Source: JACKDX01 sp964640175 (lineage in GTDB: Bacteria > Myxococcota_A > Polyangia > Polyangiales > GCA-016699535). Taken from it: 64,000 bases of DNA. Below the pieces are notes generated by a model that was given only the letters and a program-made list of their open reading frames with translations, was not told the DNA's origin and ran no database searches. Shown here one piece after another: positions 54,527 to 63,715 of the stretch (positions within the stretch are counted from its first letter, which is position 1; every line of letters starts with the position of its first letter). Location: positions 1 to 64,000 of the forward strand of contig CAZXFW010000008.1 of the NCBI GenBank assembly GCA_964640175.1. The letters run 5' to 3'. Both the position numbers and the translations under genes were made by a program.

Positions 54527-55078
54527 TTAATTGGACGAGGTCAAAGCCTCGTCAGTTTCTTCCTCAGTGGCGCCATCTCCGACAGCAGCATCACTTCCGC
54601 CATCATCTAGATCATCTTGCTCTGCATACCGAGACTGTGACGCTGATGGCGATTCCACAAATCCAAGTTGCTGTTCCAAATTAAGTTCGGGCTCCTCACC
54701 GGACAAATCAACCGTGCGAAACTCAATGTTTGCAGGATCCACTTGTTCTTGCTCGATATCACACTTGTCTCGGAGTCGGCTGGTTTGAAAACGAAAGATC
54801 ACGTCTTGCATCCGGAGATTGCGCTCAAGCTCAGCCACAATGTCCGAGTAACCCAAATAACGCATGCACAAATAAAATCCGCGTGTTCGATTTTGGGTGC
54901 GATACGCAAGCTTGCGACGCCCCCAATGCTCAAGTTTCGTCAACTTGCCATTCATCTTTGAAATCACATCAACCATGCGATCGGAAATGCTCTTGATCTC
55001 GCTTTGCTCAAGCCTGGGATCAACTACATAGATAGTTTCGTATTCACGCGCCCAACGCGTCTGTGCTGCTGTCGCCAT
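54527..55078 (-). CDS. rpsF: 30S ribosomal protein S6 with long acidic tail
   Basis: 183 residues from the ATG at 55078 (AAGGAAA site upstream; the frame is open to 55150). Core REYETIYVVDPRLEQSEIKS, KLEHWGRRKLAYRTQNRTRG and FYLCMRYLGYSD, then about 75 extra residues rich in Glu, Asp and Ser. Long acidic S6 tails occur in several lineages. Known: S6 binds S18 in the platform. Confidence 0.94.
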   Translation of the reverse strand: MATAAQTRWAREYETIYVVDPRLEQSEIKSISDRMVDVISKMNGKLTKLEHWGRRKLAYRTQNRTRGFYLCMRYLGYSDIVAELERNLRMQDVIFRFQTSRLRDKCDIEQEQVDPANIEFRTVDLSGEEPELNLEQQLGFVESPSASQSRYAEQDDLDDGGSDAAVGDGATEEETDEALTSSN

Positions 55079-55192
55079 AAATTGTTTCCTTACACCTAAG
55101 CCAAAAATGGGAGCGGGACTACTACCACGTCTGAGCCCCACGTGCATCATCCCATCCGCAAACCGGTCCGAATTTTATACTGATATCGCCCC

Positions 55193-55759
55193 CTAAGGCG
55201 AGGCCTCCGGCTTTCTTTGATTGAAGCGATTCATCGCAAAAACATGCCCTTCTTTGACAATAGAAGAGAGGGCCTTTGCAGAATTATCTAAAGATTCCAA
55301 TATCTTAGGGCGCTCTTCTTCCAAAAAATTACTCAGGACATAATTTTCTATCGTAGGCCGGCCAATCCCCATCCGCAAGCGGATATAGCCCTCACCGCAG
55401 TGTGTCGATATCGACTGAATTCCCCGATGGCCTGCCGCCCCCCCACCAAGTTTGATTCGCACCGTACCCGGCAGCAAATCCAGCTCATCATGAATCACGA
55501 CAATGTGGTCCAGGGGAACCTTGTAAAACGCCTGAGCTTGTTGCACGGCTTCCCCACTGAGGTTCATAAAAGTCTGAGGCTTGAGAAGCGCGACGTCTTG
55601 GCTGTCAATCAGTGTCTTTGCAAAGTGGCTCTGAAAGGTGTCTTTCCAATGTTGCACCCCCAGTTGTTCTGCCAAGACATCAATGGCCATGAACCCTATG
55701 TTGTGGCGTGTCCGGGCATATTTAGTGCCCGGATTGCCCAAGCCAACTACCAAGTACAC
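55193..55759 (-). CDS. pth: Peptidyl-tRNA hydrolase
   Basis: 188 residues: VGLGNPGTKYARTRHNIGFM with catalytic His, LLKPQTFMNLSGEAV, and VVIHDELDLLPGTVRIKLGGG. Recycles peptidyl-tRNA dropped from ribosomes. Follows rplY directly. Confidence 0.96.
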   Translation of the reverse strand: MYLVVGLGNPGTKYARTRHNIGFMAIDVLAEQLGVQHWKDTFQSHFAKTLIDSQDVALLKPQTFMNLSGEAVQQAQAFYKVPLDHIVVIHDELDLLPGTVRIKLGGGAAGHRGIQSISTHCGEGYIRLRMGIGRPTIENYVLSNFLEEERPKILESLDNSAKALSSIVKEGHVFAMNRFNQRKPEASP

Positions 55760-56416
55760 TCACTTAGCTTCCTGGTCTTTAGCCTTGGCATCGGTTGCGC
55801 CTGAAGCCGCAGCCCCTGCCTCTGCACCCTGAGCTTCAGCACCCTCATCTTCCATGCGCTTACGCTCTGTCTGAACCAACACTAGAGTACGATTGGGCGC
55901 CAACAACACTTCAACGCTGGCTCCAAGCCCTAGATCTTTCACTCGAAGTGATTGATTCAGTTCAAGGGAAGACACATCCACTTCAATTTTAGAGGGAATA
56001 TCATGTGGCTTTGCTTTGACAGGCAAAGAGCGAAACACCACTTGCATTTCTCCCCCTTGCACAACGCCTGCGGCTCTGCCCGTAGTCTTAAAAGGCACAA
56101 GCACGCGTACAGGCGTATCGGCCTGCACACGGTAAAAATCGACATGCACAAAGGAACGTTTGACAGGATGCACTTGCAGGTCTTTGACCATGGCAAGCTC
56201 TTCTCCTTTGCCCTCAAAGTCCAGCTTGATCAGGGCATTGCGTCCAAACTCTGTGCCCAATATTTTGGCCAACTCTTTGGGAGATACGCCTAGCTGTCGG
56301 GGCGCCACCTGATTCCCATAGAACACCGCTGGTAAGAGCCCCTGAGCACGAAGCTGCTTGGCAGGCCCTTTACCCCCTGCAATGCGCTCTTGAGCCTGTA
56401 ATGTCTGAATTTCCAT
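55760..56416 (-). CDS. rplY: 50S ribosomal protein L25, TL5/Ctc type
   Basis: 218 residues. N-terminal L25 domain (GGKGPAKQLRAQGLLPAVFY, VHVDFYRV) and C-terminal TL5 beta domain (LVPFKTTGRAAGVVQGGEMQ), with an Ala/Glu-rich tail. Binds 5S rRNA. Sits between prs (36 bp upstream) and pth, an order common in bacteria. Confidence 0.95.
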   Translation of the reverse strand: MEIQTLQAQERIAGGKGPAKQLRAQGLLPAVFYGNQVAPRQLGVSPKELAKILGTEFGRNALIKLDFEGKGEELAMVKDLQVHPVKRSFVHVDFYRVQADTPVRVLVPFKTTGRAAGVVQGGEMQVVFRSLPVKAKPHDIPSKIEVDVSSLELNQSLRVKDLGLGASVEVLLAPNRTLVLVQTERKRMEDEGAEAQGAEAGAAASGATDAKAKDQEAK

Positions 56417-56452
56417 AATAATTCTCCCAATTTTCCAATATCTCAGCCTAAG

Positions 56453-57394
56453 CTACCCAAACAATGAACTCACGGAATCCCCGTTGTGGATACGCTTAAT
56501 AGCCTCTCCCAACAAGCGTGCAACTGATAAGACTTTAAACTTACCCGTCGCCTTAGCTTCCTCTGTCAACGGAATCGTATCGGTCACCACCACCTTCAGC
56601 AATGGAGACGCTGCGATGCGCTGGACCGCAGGGCCTGATAACACCGCATGCGTCGCCGCCGCATAGACATTGCGGGCACCTTGAATCTGAAGTGCTGCGG
56701 CTGCATTGGTCAGCGTGCCTCCAGTGTCGATCATGTCATCGACGATAATGCAATCACGCGAACGAATTTCACCCACGATGTTCATCACTTCCGACACGTT
56801 AGCGTGCTCGCGACGTTTATCAATAATTGCCAAATCTGCATCCAAACGCTTGGCATACGCTCTGGCGCGCTCGACCCCACCGGCATCTGGCGAAACGATC
56901 ACCGGTCGGTCTGTCATTCTTGGACGCAGGTAATCCATGAATACTGGCAACGCAAACAGATGATCAAAGGGTACATTGAAAAACCCTTGAATCTGACCTG
57001 CATGCAAATCCATGCTCACCACTCGGTTTGCACCCGCGGTTGTAAGAAGATCTGCCACCAACTTGGCGGTGATCGGTGTTCGTGGCGCCACCTTACGGTC
57101 TTGCCTGGCATATCCATAATAGGGCAGCACTGCCGTGATCGATCCGGCCGAAGCGCGCTTCAACGCATCGATCATCACCAAAAGCTCCATCAAACAGTTA
57201 TTCACAGGAGCACAGGTCGATTGGACCACATAGACATCCACCCCGCGTACATTTTCCTGCACTTCGGTGAAAATCTCACCGTCCGAAAAGGACGATATCT
57301 CGGCGCGCCCCAAGGGAAGCTCAAGGTAATCCGCAATCTGCGTAGCTAGGGGCCGGTTAGCACTTCCGGAGAAGATGCAGATCGACTTGAACAT
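56453..57394 (-). CDS. prs: Ribose-phosphate pyrophosphokinase
   Basis: 313 residues: IFSGSANRPLATQIADYL, catalytic flexible loop YARQDRKVAPRTPITAKLVA, and PRPP-binding CIIVDDMIDTGGTLTNAA. Makes PRPP from ribose 5-phosphate and ATP for nucleotide, His and Trp synthesis. Confidence 0.97.
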   Translation of the reverse strand: MFKSICIFSGSANRPLATQIADYLELPLGRAEISSFSDGEIFTEVQENVRGVDVYVVQSTCAPVNNCLMELLVMIDALKRASAGSITAVLPYYGYARQDRKVAPRTPITAKLVADLLTTAGANRVVSMDLHAGQIQGFFNVPFDHLFALPVFMDYLRPRMTDRPVIVSPDAGGVERARAYAKRLDADLAIIDKRREHANVSEVMNIVGEIRSRDCIIVDDMIDTGGTLTNAAAALQIQGARNVYAAATHAVLSGPAVQRIAASPLLKVVVTDTIPLTEEAKATGKFKVLSVARLLGEAIKRIHNGDSVSSLFG

Positions 57395-57434
57395 TAAAAC
57401 CTCACGTTAGAGGGGGAGCAGGCTTATCAAGCCT

Positions 57435-57462
57435 TGTCCAAGGTGTCAACTCGACTTGGACA
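57435..57462. repeat. Inverted repeat upstream of prs
   Basis: TGTCCAAG (57435-57442) and CTTGGACA (57455-57462), perfect 8-bp arms, 12-nt spacer, in the 77-bp gap between the HD-GYP stop and the prs start. It could end the HD-GYP transcript or be an operator for prs; no T-run supports the first. Confidence 0.4.
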
Positions 57463-57471
57463 CCCCACACA

Positions 57472-59034
57472 TCAATAGCTTAAGGGCGTATCTAGATGTC
57501 TATAAATCTCAGCCTCACGAAATATACGAACCAAATCCCCATCAATATGCTGTGCTTTGGCTTCCGCCTCTAGAATATCCATGGCCCGCTCGCGATCCAA
57601 CGCCTTTTTATAGGGGCGGTCAGCCGCGGTCAGTGCGTCGTAGATGTCCGCCACTGCCATGATTTTAGACGGCAACGGTATTTCCGCAGAGGTAAGCCCG
57701 TAAGGATACCCCGTGCCATTTAAACGCTCATGGTGTGCCGCTGCGATCTCAGGAATGGCCTTAAAGGCATTGCCCCAGGGAATTTTCGATAAAAACTGAA
57801 ACGAGTGCACCACGTGCTGACGAATCGCATCGATTTCTTCGGTAGACAGCGAGCCCTTTGTGACCTGCAGCGCCTTGATGTGCTGAGGTGTCAAAAGAGG
57901 CAATTTCTGACCTTGGTCGTCCTGATACGCCATCCGACTAATGTCGACGATGCGAGAAAAATCACCTTGTTGAAGAATGCTCGGTTCATTGGCTCGATGG
58001 ATGAACTCCCACGCTTCACGTAATTCGTGGCAACGCTCCGAATATTTTTTCTCAAGCAATGCCAGTTCTGACACTGGAGCATGAGATTCCACGAGGGCAA
58101 CTTTGGCTTCCAAGAACTCGGCACGATACTGCTGAAGGATGACGAGGATCCGTGTATGAATCAACGCAAGCTCTTGAGGATAAAGCTTTTTGGCTTTGAC
58201 AAGCACCTCTTCACGAACGCCAATCTTGCCAAAATCATGGAGGAGCGCCGCATACTCCAGTTCCTGAATTTGCTGTTCACTAAAGGTAATGTCTCGAAAA
58301 GGGCCTGAACGACTCTGATCGAGACACCGCGCAAGCTCACGAGACAGCACGCTGACTCGAAGTGAATGTCCAGACGTCGTTGGATCCCGTTGCTCGATGG
58401 CTTGCACACTTGCCCGCACAAATCCCGCAAACAGATTTTGGATATCTGTGTAAAGCAAGGCGTTTTCCAGCGCTATTCCTGCTTGAGCTGCTAACGTGGT
58501 CAAAACCTGCTCGCTGTGCTCATCAAATGCCACCACGTTATCTTTCACATCTTGAAAATTATGCAGTTTGGTATGCCGATGCGTTTTTTTGTTGATAAGC
58601 TGAACTACGCCAAGCACTTGACGCTCCGCCGAAATCAACGGAACTGCCAACATCGAACATGTGCGATATCCCACACGCTCATCAAAACTCTTGTCAAACG
58701 TGATTCCCTCGTGTTGGATGTGATACACATCTGCGATGTTGATGGCTTCGCGCCTTAAGACAGCAGCACCAGCGATAGAAGAATAGGATATAGGTAACGT
58801 GTATTCTCCCGCTTCAAATTTACAGCTATCGTTTTGGGTGAGCTTAAATCTTAACCGTTTGCCATCAGATTCATCCTGTTCGATCACGTATATGCTGCCT
58901 GCATCGGCTCCGGTAATGAATCGACTTTTTTCAAGAATCAGATCAAGCAACCGATCGATGTTGCGCTCTTGTGTAATGGCACGCGCAATTTCAACAAGCT
59001 CTTGCAACTCGCCTTTGGAAGCCATGACGTCCAT
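57472..59034 (-). CDS. GAF and HD-GYP domain signalling phosphodiesterase
   Basis: 520 residues from the ATG at 59034 (a GTG one codon earlier and ATG 59025 are also possible). GAF domain about 12-185 (FITGADAGSIYVIEQD, LGVVQLINKK), then HD-GYP: LLHDFGKIGV, an insertion of some 100 helical residues, HHERLNGTGYPYGL, IMAVADIYDALTAADRPYK. Hydrolyses cyclic di-GMP in the known family. The spacing between the HD and GYP motifs is larger than usual because of the insertion. Confidence 0.88.
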   Translation of the reverse strand: MDVMASKGELQELVEIARAITQERNIDRLLDLILEKSRFITGADAGSIYVIEQDESDGKRLRFKLTQNDSCKFEAGEYTLPISYSSIAGAAVLRREAINIADVYHIQHEGITFDKSFDERVGYRTCSMLAVPLISAERQVLGVVQLINKKTHRHTKLHNFQDVKDNVVAFDEHSEQVLTTLAAQAGIALENALLYTDIQNLFAGFVRASVQAIEQRDPTTSGHSLRVSVLSRELARCLDQSRSGPFRDITFSEQQIQELEYAALLHDFGKIGVREEVLVKAKKLYPQELALIHTRILVILQQYRAEFLEAKVALVESHAPVSELALLEKKYSERCHELREAWEFIHRANEPSILQQGDFSRIVDISRMAYQDDQGQKLPLLTPQHIKALQVTKGSLSTEEIDAIRQHVVHSFQFLSKIPWGNAFKAIPEIAAAHHERLNGTGYPYGLTSAEIPLPSKIMAVADIYDALTAADRPYKKALDRERAMDILEAEAKAQHIDGDLVRIFREAEIYRHLDTPLSY

Positions 59035-59067
59035 CACAAAACAGCATAAACTACAGGCTTACCCTTC

Positions 59068-60303
59068 GTGAAGAGTCATCGAAAAGAATACATCGATGTG
59101 CTCCGCGGCATCGCGGTGGGATGCATGCTGTCATGGCATACCGCCTCGAGCTGGATCATCCCTTCACTTCAGACAGGCAATAGTTGGGAGATCCTGCGGG
59201 CCATCGGTGGCATGGGAGCCCCCTTATTCCTTTTACTTGCGGGCGTCTCCATCACCCTCAAAAAAGGCACGCCAACGTCTCATGCAGGCATCAACTGGGT
59301 GCTCTTTCGGCGCGGCCTACAAATCATCATGCTGGGCTATCTCTTACGTTTACAGATGTGGCTCATCGATTCGGGCGCGCTTTTTCACCCTATAGCGTGG
59401 CAAGCCTACCTGCCTCTTTTGGTTGGGACAGCAATGGGGTGGTATGGCTTGAAACGATGGCCCATTCACCTTTCGACTGCACCCGAGAGAGAGCGAACGC
59501 GCCATCTCTGTGGATGGCTAATTCTTGCAGCCCTCACAATAGGAGGCGGCTACCTACGCGTCGCTCAACTGTTTCCCACCCGACTCGATGGGCTATGGCG
59601 GGTGGATGTTCTACAGATCATTGGACTATCTATCGCGCTTTTAACAGTGCTCATCGCCTATGTGCGTCAACCCATCGCATGGCTGGCATTAGCGCTCATC
59701 GCCACTCTTCTTGCGTTGCCTCTAAGCCAGATGCTGCCTGGCAACGTACCTGTACCGCTCGCTGCCTACATTGCACGCTGGCCACTTTCAGAAGGTCAGC
59801 GTCAAATGGCAATGTTCCCGTTATGCCCATGGTTAGCCTATGTATTAATAGGCATGGCGCTAGGCACATGGGCACACAAAGAAACTCCAGGCGTTAAGCT
59901 CTTAGCTCTGTCCATACTTGCGGGTCTGACCGCTTTTTTGATAGCCGAAACACGTTCCTATATCCATGAATTGATTGTGGCATTTCCTATTGTCACGCAC
60001 ACCTTCCGCGTCGCCTATCGAGTATGTGTAGGGCTAGCATTGGCTGGCGTGGCCTATGCGGCTTGCCGCTGGATACCCAAAGTGACACTTCCTTTGCGGA
60101 TGTTTGGCCAGACATCGTTACTCATCTACTGGGTGCACCTTGAGTTTGCTTTTGGAAAAGCTGCAAGCCTCTTCCGCCCCTGCCAATCCCTAGCCGATTG
60201 GGGCTGGAAGTTTGCGCTTTTATCATTGCTCATGCTTGCCATTTCCCACCTCAGGCTCAACTACCGACCCGGCTGGCTGTACTCTCGGGAAACAAGCCGC
60301 TAA
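59068..60303 (+). CDS. DUF1624/HGSNAT-like membrane acyltransferase
   Basis: 411 residues from a GTG. EYIDVLRGIAVGCMLSWHTA start with an invariant-looking Asp, Arg and His, about ten TM segments, and GQTSLLIYWVHLEFAF near the end. This matches the DUF1624/heparan-alpha-glucosaminide acetyltransferase-like group that acylates glycans across the membrane. Divergent from the HD-GYP gene by 33 bp. Confidence 0.75.
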   Translation: MKSHRKEYIDVLRGIAVGCMLSWHTASSWIIPSLQTGNSWEILRAIGGMGAPLFLLLAGVSITLKKGTPTSHAGINWVLFRRGLQIIMLGYLLRLQMWLIDSGALFHPIAWQAYLPLLVGTAMGWYGLKRWPIHLSTAPERERTRHLCGWLILAALTIGGGYLRVAQLFPTRLDGLWRVDVLQIIGLSIALLTVLIAYVRQPIAWLALALIATLLALPLSQMLPGNVPVPLAAYIARWPLSEGQRQMAMFPLCPWLAYVLIGMALGTWAHKETPGVKLLALSILAGLTAFLIAETRSYIHELIVAFPIVTHTFRVAYRVCVGLALAGVAYAACRWIPKVTLPLRMFGQTSLLIYWVHLEFAFGKAASLFRPCQSLADWGWKFALLSLLMLAISHLRLNYRPGWLYSRETSR

Positions 60304-60317
60304 ACTAGGCGAGCGAC

Positions 60318-61166
60318 ATGACATTGCGACGTGTCCTTCTGGCCACCGATCGGCCGCACACTGAGTATGCTTGGCAAAGGCTCGACGCGTTCGAGCATTT
60401 GGAGCTGCACGTGTGTCCTCCAGCCCAGGCATGCGCTGAAGTTAACAACGCCGATGCGATCATTCTTGATGTGAGTTGTCCTTTTTTCAACGACAACGAT
60501 GAGCTGTTAGTCACTGCCGGAAAGGCGCGAGCGCTAGGTCGCATGGTAGCGCTTTTGGTTGAACACACAAGTCAGCTGCAATCCGACGCAGACCTGTTCA
60601 ATGAACTATGCCAAGGACTTGTGTTTCCTCTACACCACAGTCCTGATGACATAGCCTCAGCTCTATTACGTCGGCTTGATCCTCTGCGCGTCACTCGCTT
60701 TGAATACCTGACGGTCGATCCCAACAGCTCTGACTTACTGGCGATTCTCGGCACAAGCGAGACATTGCTGCTCTCACGGCCCGTGACTAAGAGTGACGAT
60801 GGCAGCCCCATCCAAGATATTGAGCTAAGTCATGATGCGACCTACGCATTGATCTCCCTTGAGAACAACTTGCAGATTCAACTGCGGGTGCAAGATTTGC
60901 CCACACAACCAAGCAACCACACACACACCATCACCGGCGCTCATCCCATTTCTTCCAAAGAGCAAGAGCATCTTGGGATTCGCTTTAAGCAACTACGGCT
61001 TACCAAGGGGCTTACACAAGCCGAAGTGGCCAAACGCAGTGGGATTCATCGGCCTAATATTGCCCGAGTGGAAGCAGGGCGACATACCCCTTCACTGGAC
61101 ACATTGAGGCGTTTGGCGGAAGCCATTGGTGTATCACCCTCGGATATTCTCACACCTTCAAGCTAG
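60318..61166 (+). CDS. XRE-family regulator with N-terminal receiver-like domain
   Basis: 282 residues. The first 120 resemble a Rossmann/receiver fold (VLLATDRPHTEYAWQRLDAF, DAIILDVSCPFF) without the normal acidic pocket. A middle region of unknown fold follows, then HTH_3 at about 218-278 (LRLTKGLTQAEVAKRSGIHR, PNIARVEAGRHTPSLDTLRR). Ends 3' to 3' with the ABC ATPase gene, overlapping by 4 bp. Target genes unknown. Confidence 0.75.
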   Translation: MTLRRVLLATDRPHTEYAWQRLDAFEHLELHVCPPAQACAEVNNADAIILDVSCPFFNDNDELLVTAGKARALGRMVALLVEHTSQLQSDADLFNELCQGLVFPLHHSPDDIASALLRRLDPLRVTRFEYLTVDPNSSDLLAILGTSETLLLSRPVTKSDDGSPIQDIELSHDATYALISLENNLQIQLRVQDLPTQPSNHTHTITGAHPISSKEQEHLGIRFKQLRLTKGLTQAEVAKRSGIHRPNIARVEAGRHTPSLDTLRRLAEAIGVSPSDILTPSS

Positions 61167-61978
61167 CTTCGCACAGGAACAAAATAGCGGCTTTGGTTGA
61201 GTTCATTGACGCCAACGTAGATTTCAACATCAAACACATCTCGAATTTGCCGATACGTCATGACCTCTTCGACACGGCCCAGGGCCACTTGCCTGCCATC
61301 CCGCATCAAGAGCAGTCGATCACAATATTGTGCTGCAAGGTTCAAATCGTGAAACACCACCATGGCAGCCAGGTTGTCTTGCCTTACTTTGTGTGCAAGC
61401 AAATCCAGGAGGGCAATTTGGTGATGGATGTCTAAAAAAGCCGCCGGCTCATCGAGAATGATCACTGGAGTCTGCTGGGCAAATGCACGCGCAATGGCTA
61501 CCCGTTTTTGTTCTCCTGCACTCAACGAAGACACCACGCGATGACGTAGCCTCCATACGTCACACTCATGCAACACCTTCTCAACATGATGCACATCGAG
61601 CGTACGCTCAAGCCCAAGTAGTCCTAAATGAGGCGCACGCCCCATGCCGACGACATCCGCCACTGAAAATCCAAACGCGATTTCCTCGCGTGCACTTACG
61701 ACAGCAACCTGTTGCGCTATCCAGCGGCGGCTCAGCGTACGACTGTCCTTGCCAGCAATGCGCACTGTGCCCCGTGATGGCACACGTGCGCCCGAAGCCA
61801 AACCCACTAACGTGCTCTTGCCAGCCCCATTGGGACCCAACACCCCAAGAATCTCACCGGCATGTAACTCGCATTCAATGGACTGGAGCTCAAAGCTTGC
61901 AAAGTGATAGCTCACATCCGACAGGCAGATGCTGACTTCAGCGCTGCGCACCCTACCTTGAGCCGAGGTGCCGCTCAC
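61163..61978 (-). CDS. ABC transporter ATP-binding protein, BtuD/HmuV-like
   Basis: 271 residues: Walker A GPNGAGKSTLVG, Q-loop region, signature LSAGEQKRVAIARA, Walker B VIILDEPAAFLD and H-loop VVFHDLNLAAQ. Closest in pattern to iron-siderophore, heme or cobalamin importer ATPases. No permease or binding protein is adjacent. The start overlaps the carD stop (ATGA). Confidence 0.85.
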   Translation of the reverse strand: MSGTSAQGRVRSAEVSICLSDVSYHFASFELQSIECELHAGEILGVLGPNGAGKSTLVGLASGARVPSRGTVRIAGKDSRTLSRRWIAQQVAVVSAREEIAFGFSVADVVGMGRAPHLGLLGLERTLDVHHVEKVLHECDVWRLRHRVVSSLSAGEQKRVAIARAFAQQTPVIILDEPAAFLDIHHQIALLDLLAHKVRQDNLAAMVVFHDLNLAAQYCDRLLLMRDGRQVALGRVEEVMTYRQIRDVFDVEIYVGVNELNQSRYFVPVRS

Positions 61979-62478
61979 TCTCCAAAAATGCGGTGGATAT
62001 CGAGTTCAATCTTGGCTTCTGTGCACTTCCGCGCAATGGCTAGCTCACGCACAAGCAAACCCTTGGCTTGATCGAGAATGCGGCGTTCGCCAAAAGACAG
62101 CTCCTTGCCACACTTGATGCGCAAAATATCCCGAAGCACCTTAGCCACTTGAAAAGGAGACCCACTGGTCAACATTTCCATATACTCACGATGCCGTCGG
62201 TTCCAAGGCTGTGCTTCTACAGCAATCTCATCGGACTTCAGCACTTCCAAAACCTTGCTTGCATCACGCTTGGAAATAATCGCACGAAGGCCGGCACGCT
62301 GTGCACCGTCGGTAGGCACCATGATCTTCATGCCATTTTCATAGATCTTCATGATGTAAAAGGCCTTTTTGTGGCCGGCGATCTCACGCATCTCGATGCT
62401 TGTGACCTCCCCTACTCCGTGGGCGGGATGCACCGCTTTGTCGCCAACCTTGAAATTCGATGTTGCTGCTGTACCCAT
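61975..62478 (-). CDS. carD: CarD/CdnL-family RNA polymerase-binding regulator
   Basis: 167 residues: N-terminal Tudor-like CarD_TRCF domain (FKVGDKAVHPAHGVGEVTSI) and C-terminal helical domain (SPFQVAKVLRDILRIKCGKE, LSFGERRILDQAKGLLV). Short, without the AT-hook tail of Myxococcus CarD, so it is CdnL-like. Stabilises open complexes at rRNA and other promoters by binding the beta subunit. Coupled to the ABC ATPase gene. Confidence 0.92.
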   Translation of the reverse strand: MGTAATSNFKVGDKAVHPAHGVGEVTSIEMREIAGHKKAFYIMKIYENGMKIMVPTDGAQRAGLRAIISKRDASKVLEVLKSDEIAVEAQPWNRRHREYMEMLTSGSPFQVAKVLRDILRIKCGKELSFGERRILDQAKGLLVRELAIARKCTEAKIELDIHRIFGE

Positions 62479-62535
62479 GCTTGACCTGGCCTCTACCTAC
62501 GTGGTGTGTGTTTGAGGTGAATTGAATGAGGCGTA

Positions 62536-62564
62536 ACTATACCTCATCAGCGAACCATTTGCAC
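62536..62564 (-). promoter_or_regulatory. Candidate promoter of carD
   Basis: Minus strand: -35 GTGCAA (62564-62559), 17-nt spacer, -10 TATAGT (62541-62536), about 57 bp before the carD start. Follows the recA-end hairpin, fitting a separate carD transcript. Confidence 0.4.
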
Positions 62565-62592
62565 GGCCTAGATTACGAACTATCGCTATTTA

Positions 62593-62610
62593 TTAGGGAA
62601 AAATCCCTAA
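62593..62610 (-). terminator. Hairpin after recA
   Basis: TTAGGGA (62593-62599) and TCCCTAA (62604-62610), 7-bp stem with a 4-nt A loop, 8 bp beyond the recA stop. No clear T-run follows, so termination strength is uncertain. Confidence 0.4.
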
Positions 62611-62617
62611 CCCGGTT

Positions 62618-63706
62618 CTAGGCCCTGGCCCGGACCGCCTTTGTTCGCGATCCGTTCGTCGTGGACATTCCCTGATCTGAGGGCTCTTCAGCACCGGATG
62701 CCTGTGGGCGATGAATCCCCTTACGCTCCAGCAGTTGGCCCTCCAGGGTCGTCAAAATCGCAGGGTGTTCCTCAAGATAGGTACGTGCGTTATCCCGGCC
62801 CTGGCCAATACGCTCGCCATTGTAGCTGTACCAAGCGCCCGACTTTTCAACCAAGCGTTCTTCCACGCCCAGATCCAACACATCACCGCTGTGACTGATC
62901 CCTTTGCCAAACAAAATATCAAACTCGCAACTTTGAAATGGCGGCGCCATTTTGTTTTTGACGACTTTGACCCGCGTACGGTTGCCTACGGCTTGATCGC
63001 CCGTTTTGATGGTTCCTACACGACGCACATCCAACCGGACAGAAGAGTAAAACTTTAAGGCATTGCCCCCAGAAGTGGTCTCCGGTGAGCCAAACATCAC
63101 ACCAATCTTCATGCGAATCTGGTTGGTGAAAAACAAAATGGTGTTGGATTTGTGAACCGTCGCCGTCAGCTTACGCAACGCTTGGCTCATCAGGCGTGCC
63201 TGAAGCCCCACATGGGTATCGCCCATCTCGCCCTCAATTTCAGCCTTAGGCACAAGCGCGGCCACGGAGTCTACGACGATCAGATCGACTGCGCCGGAGC
63301 GAACTAACAGATCGGCGATTTCGAGTGCCTGCTCACCGTAATCGGGCTGACTTACCAACAATGCCTCGGTATTGACGCCGAGTTTTTTGGCATAGGAAAG
63401 ATCAAGCGCGTGTTCTGCATCGATAAATGCCGCCACGCCCCCGGCACGCTGACATTGCGCAATGGCATGTAAGGTTAATGTGGTCTTACCGCTCGATTCC
63501 GGTCCGTAGATTTCGACAATGCGCCCGCGAGGATAACCGCCCACACCTAATGCCATGTCTAGCGAGATCGAACCGGTGGGCACCACAGGCACTGCGGCCA
63601 CGGCGCCACTGTCGCCAAGCCGCATGATGGCACCTTTGCCATACTGTTTCTCAATAGTGCTTAGGGCTAGCTCAAGTGCCTTTTCGCGGTTGTCCGTGCT
63701 TGTCAT
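62618..63706 (-). CDS. recA: Recombinase RecA
   Basis: 362 residues: Walker A GPESSGKTTLTLHAI, MAW-like start, L1/L2 DNA loops (MGDTHVGLQARLMSQALRKL, NQIRMKIGVMFGSPETTSGG) and KVVKNKMAPPF. A tail with Gly/Ser/Arg residues ends the protein. Strand exchange and SOS co-protease. GGGGGA lies just before the ATG. Three tandem repeats immediately upstream. Confidence 0.98.
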   Translation of the reverse strand: MTSTDNREKALELALSTIEKQYGKGAIMRLGDSGAVAAVPVVPTGSISLDMALGVGGYPRGRIVEIYGPESSGKTTLTLHAIAQCQRAGGVAAFIDAEHALDLSYAKKLGVNTEALLVSQPDYGEQALEIADLLVRSGAVDLIVVDSVAALVPKAEIEGEMGDTHVGLQARLMSQALRKLTATVHKSNTILFFTNQIRMKIGVMFGSPETTSGGNALKFYSSVRLDVRRVGTIKTGDQAVGNRTRVKVVKNKMAPPFQSCEFDILFGKGISHSGDVLDLGVEERLVEKSGAWYSYNGERIGQGRDNARTYLEEHPAILTTLEGQLLERKGIHRPQASGAEEPSDQGMSTTNGSRTKAVRARA

Positions 63707-63715
63707 GGTTCCCCC

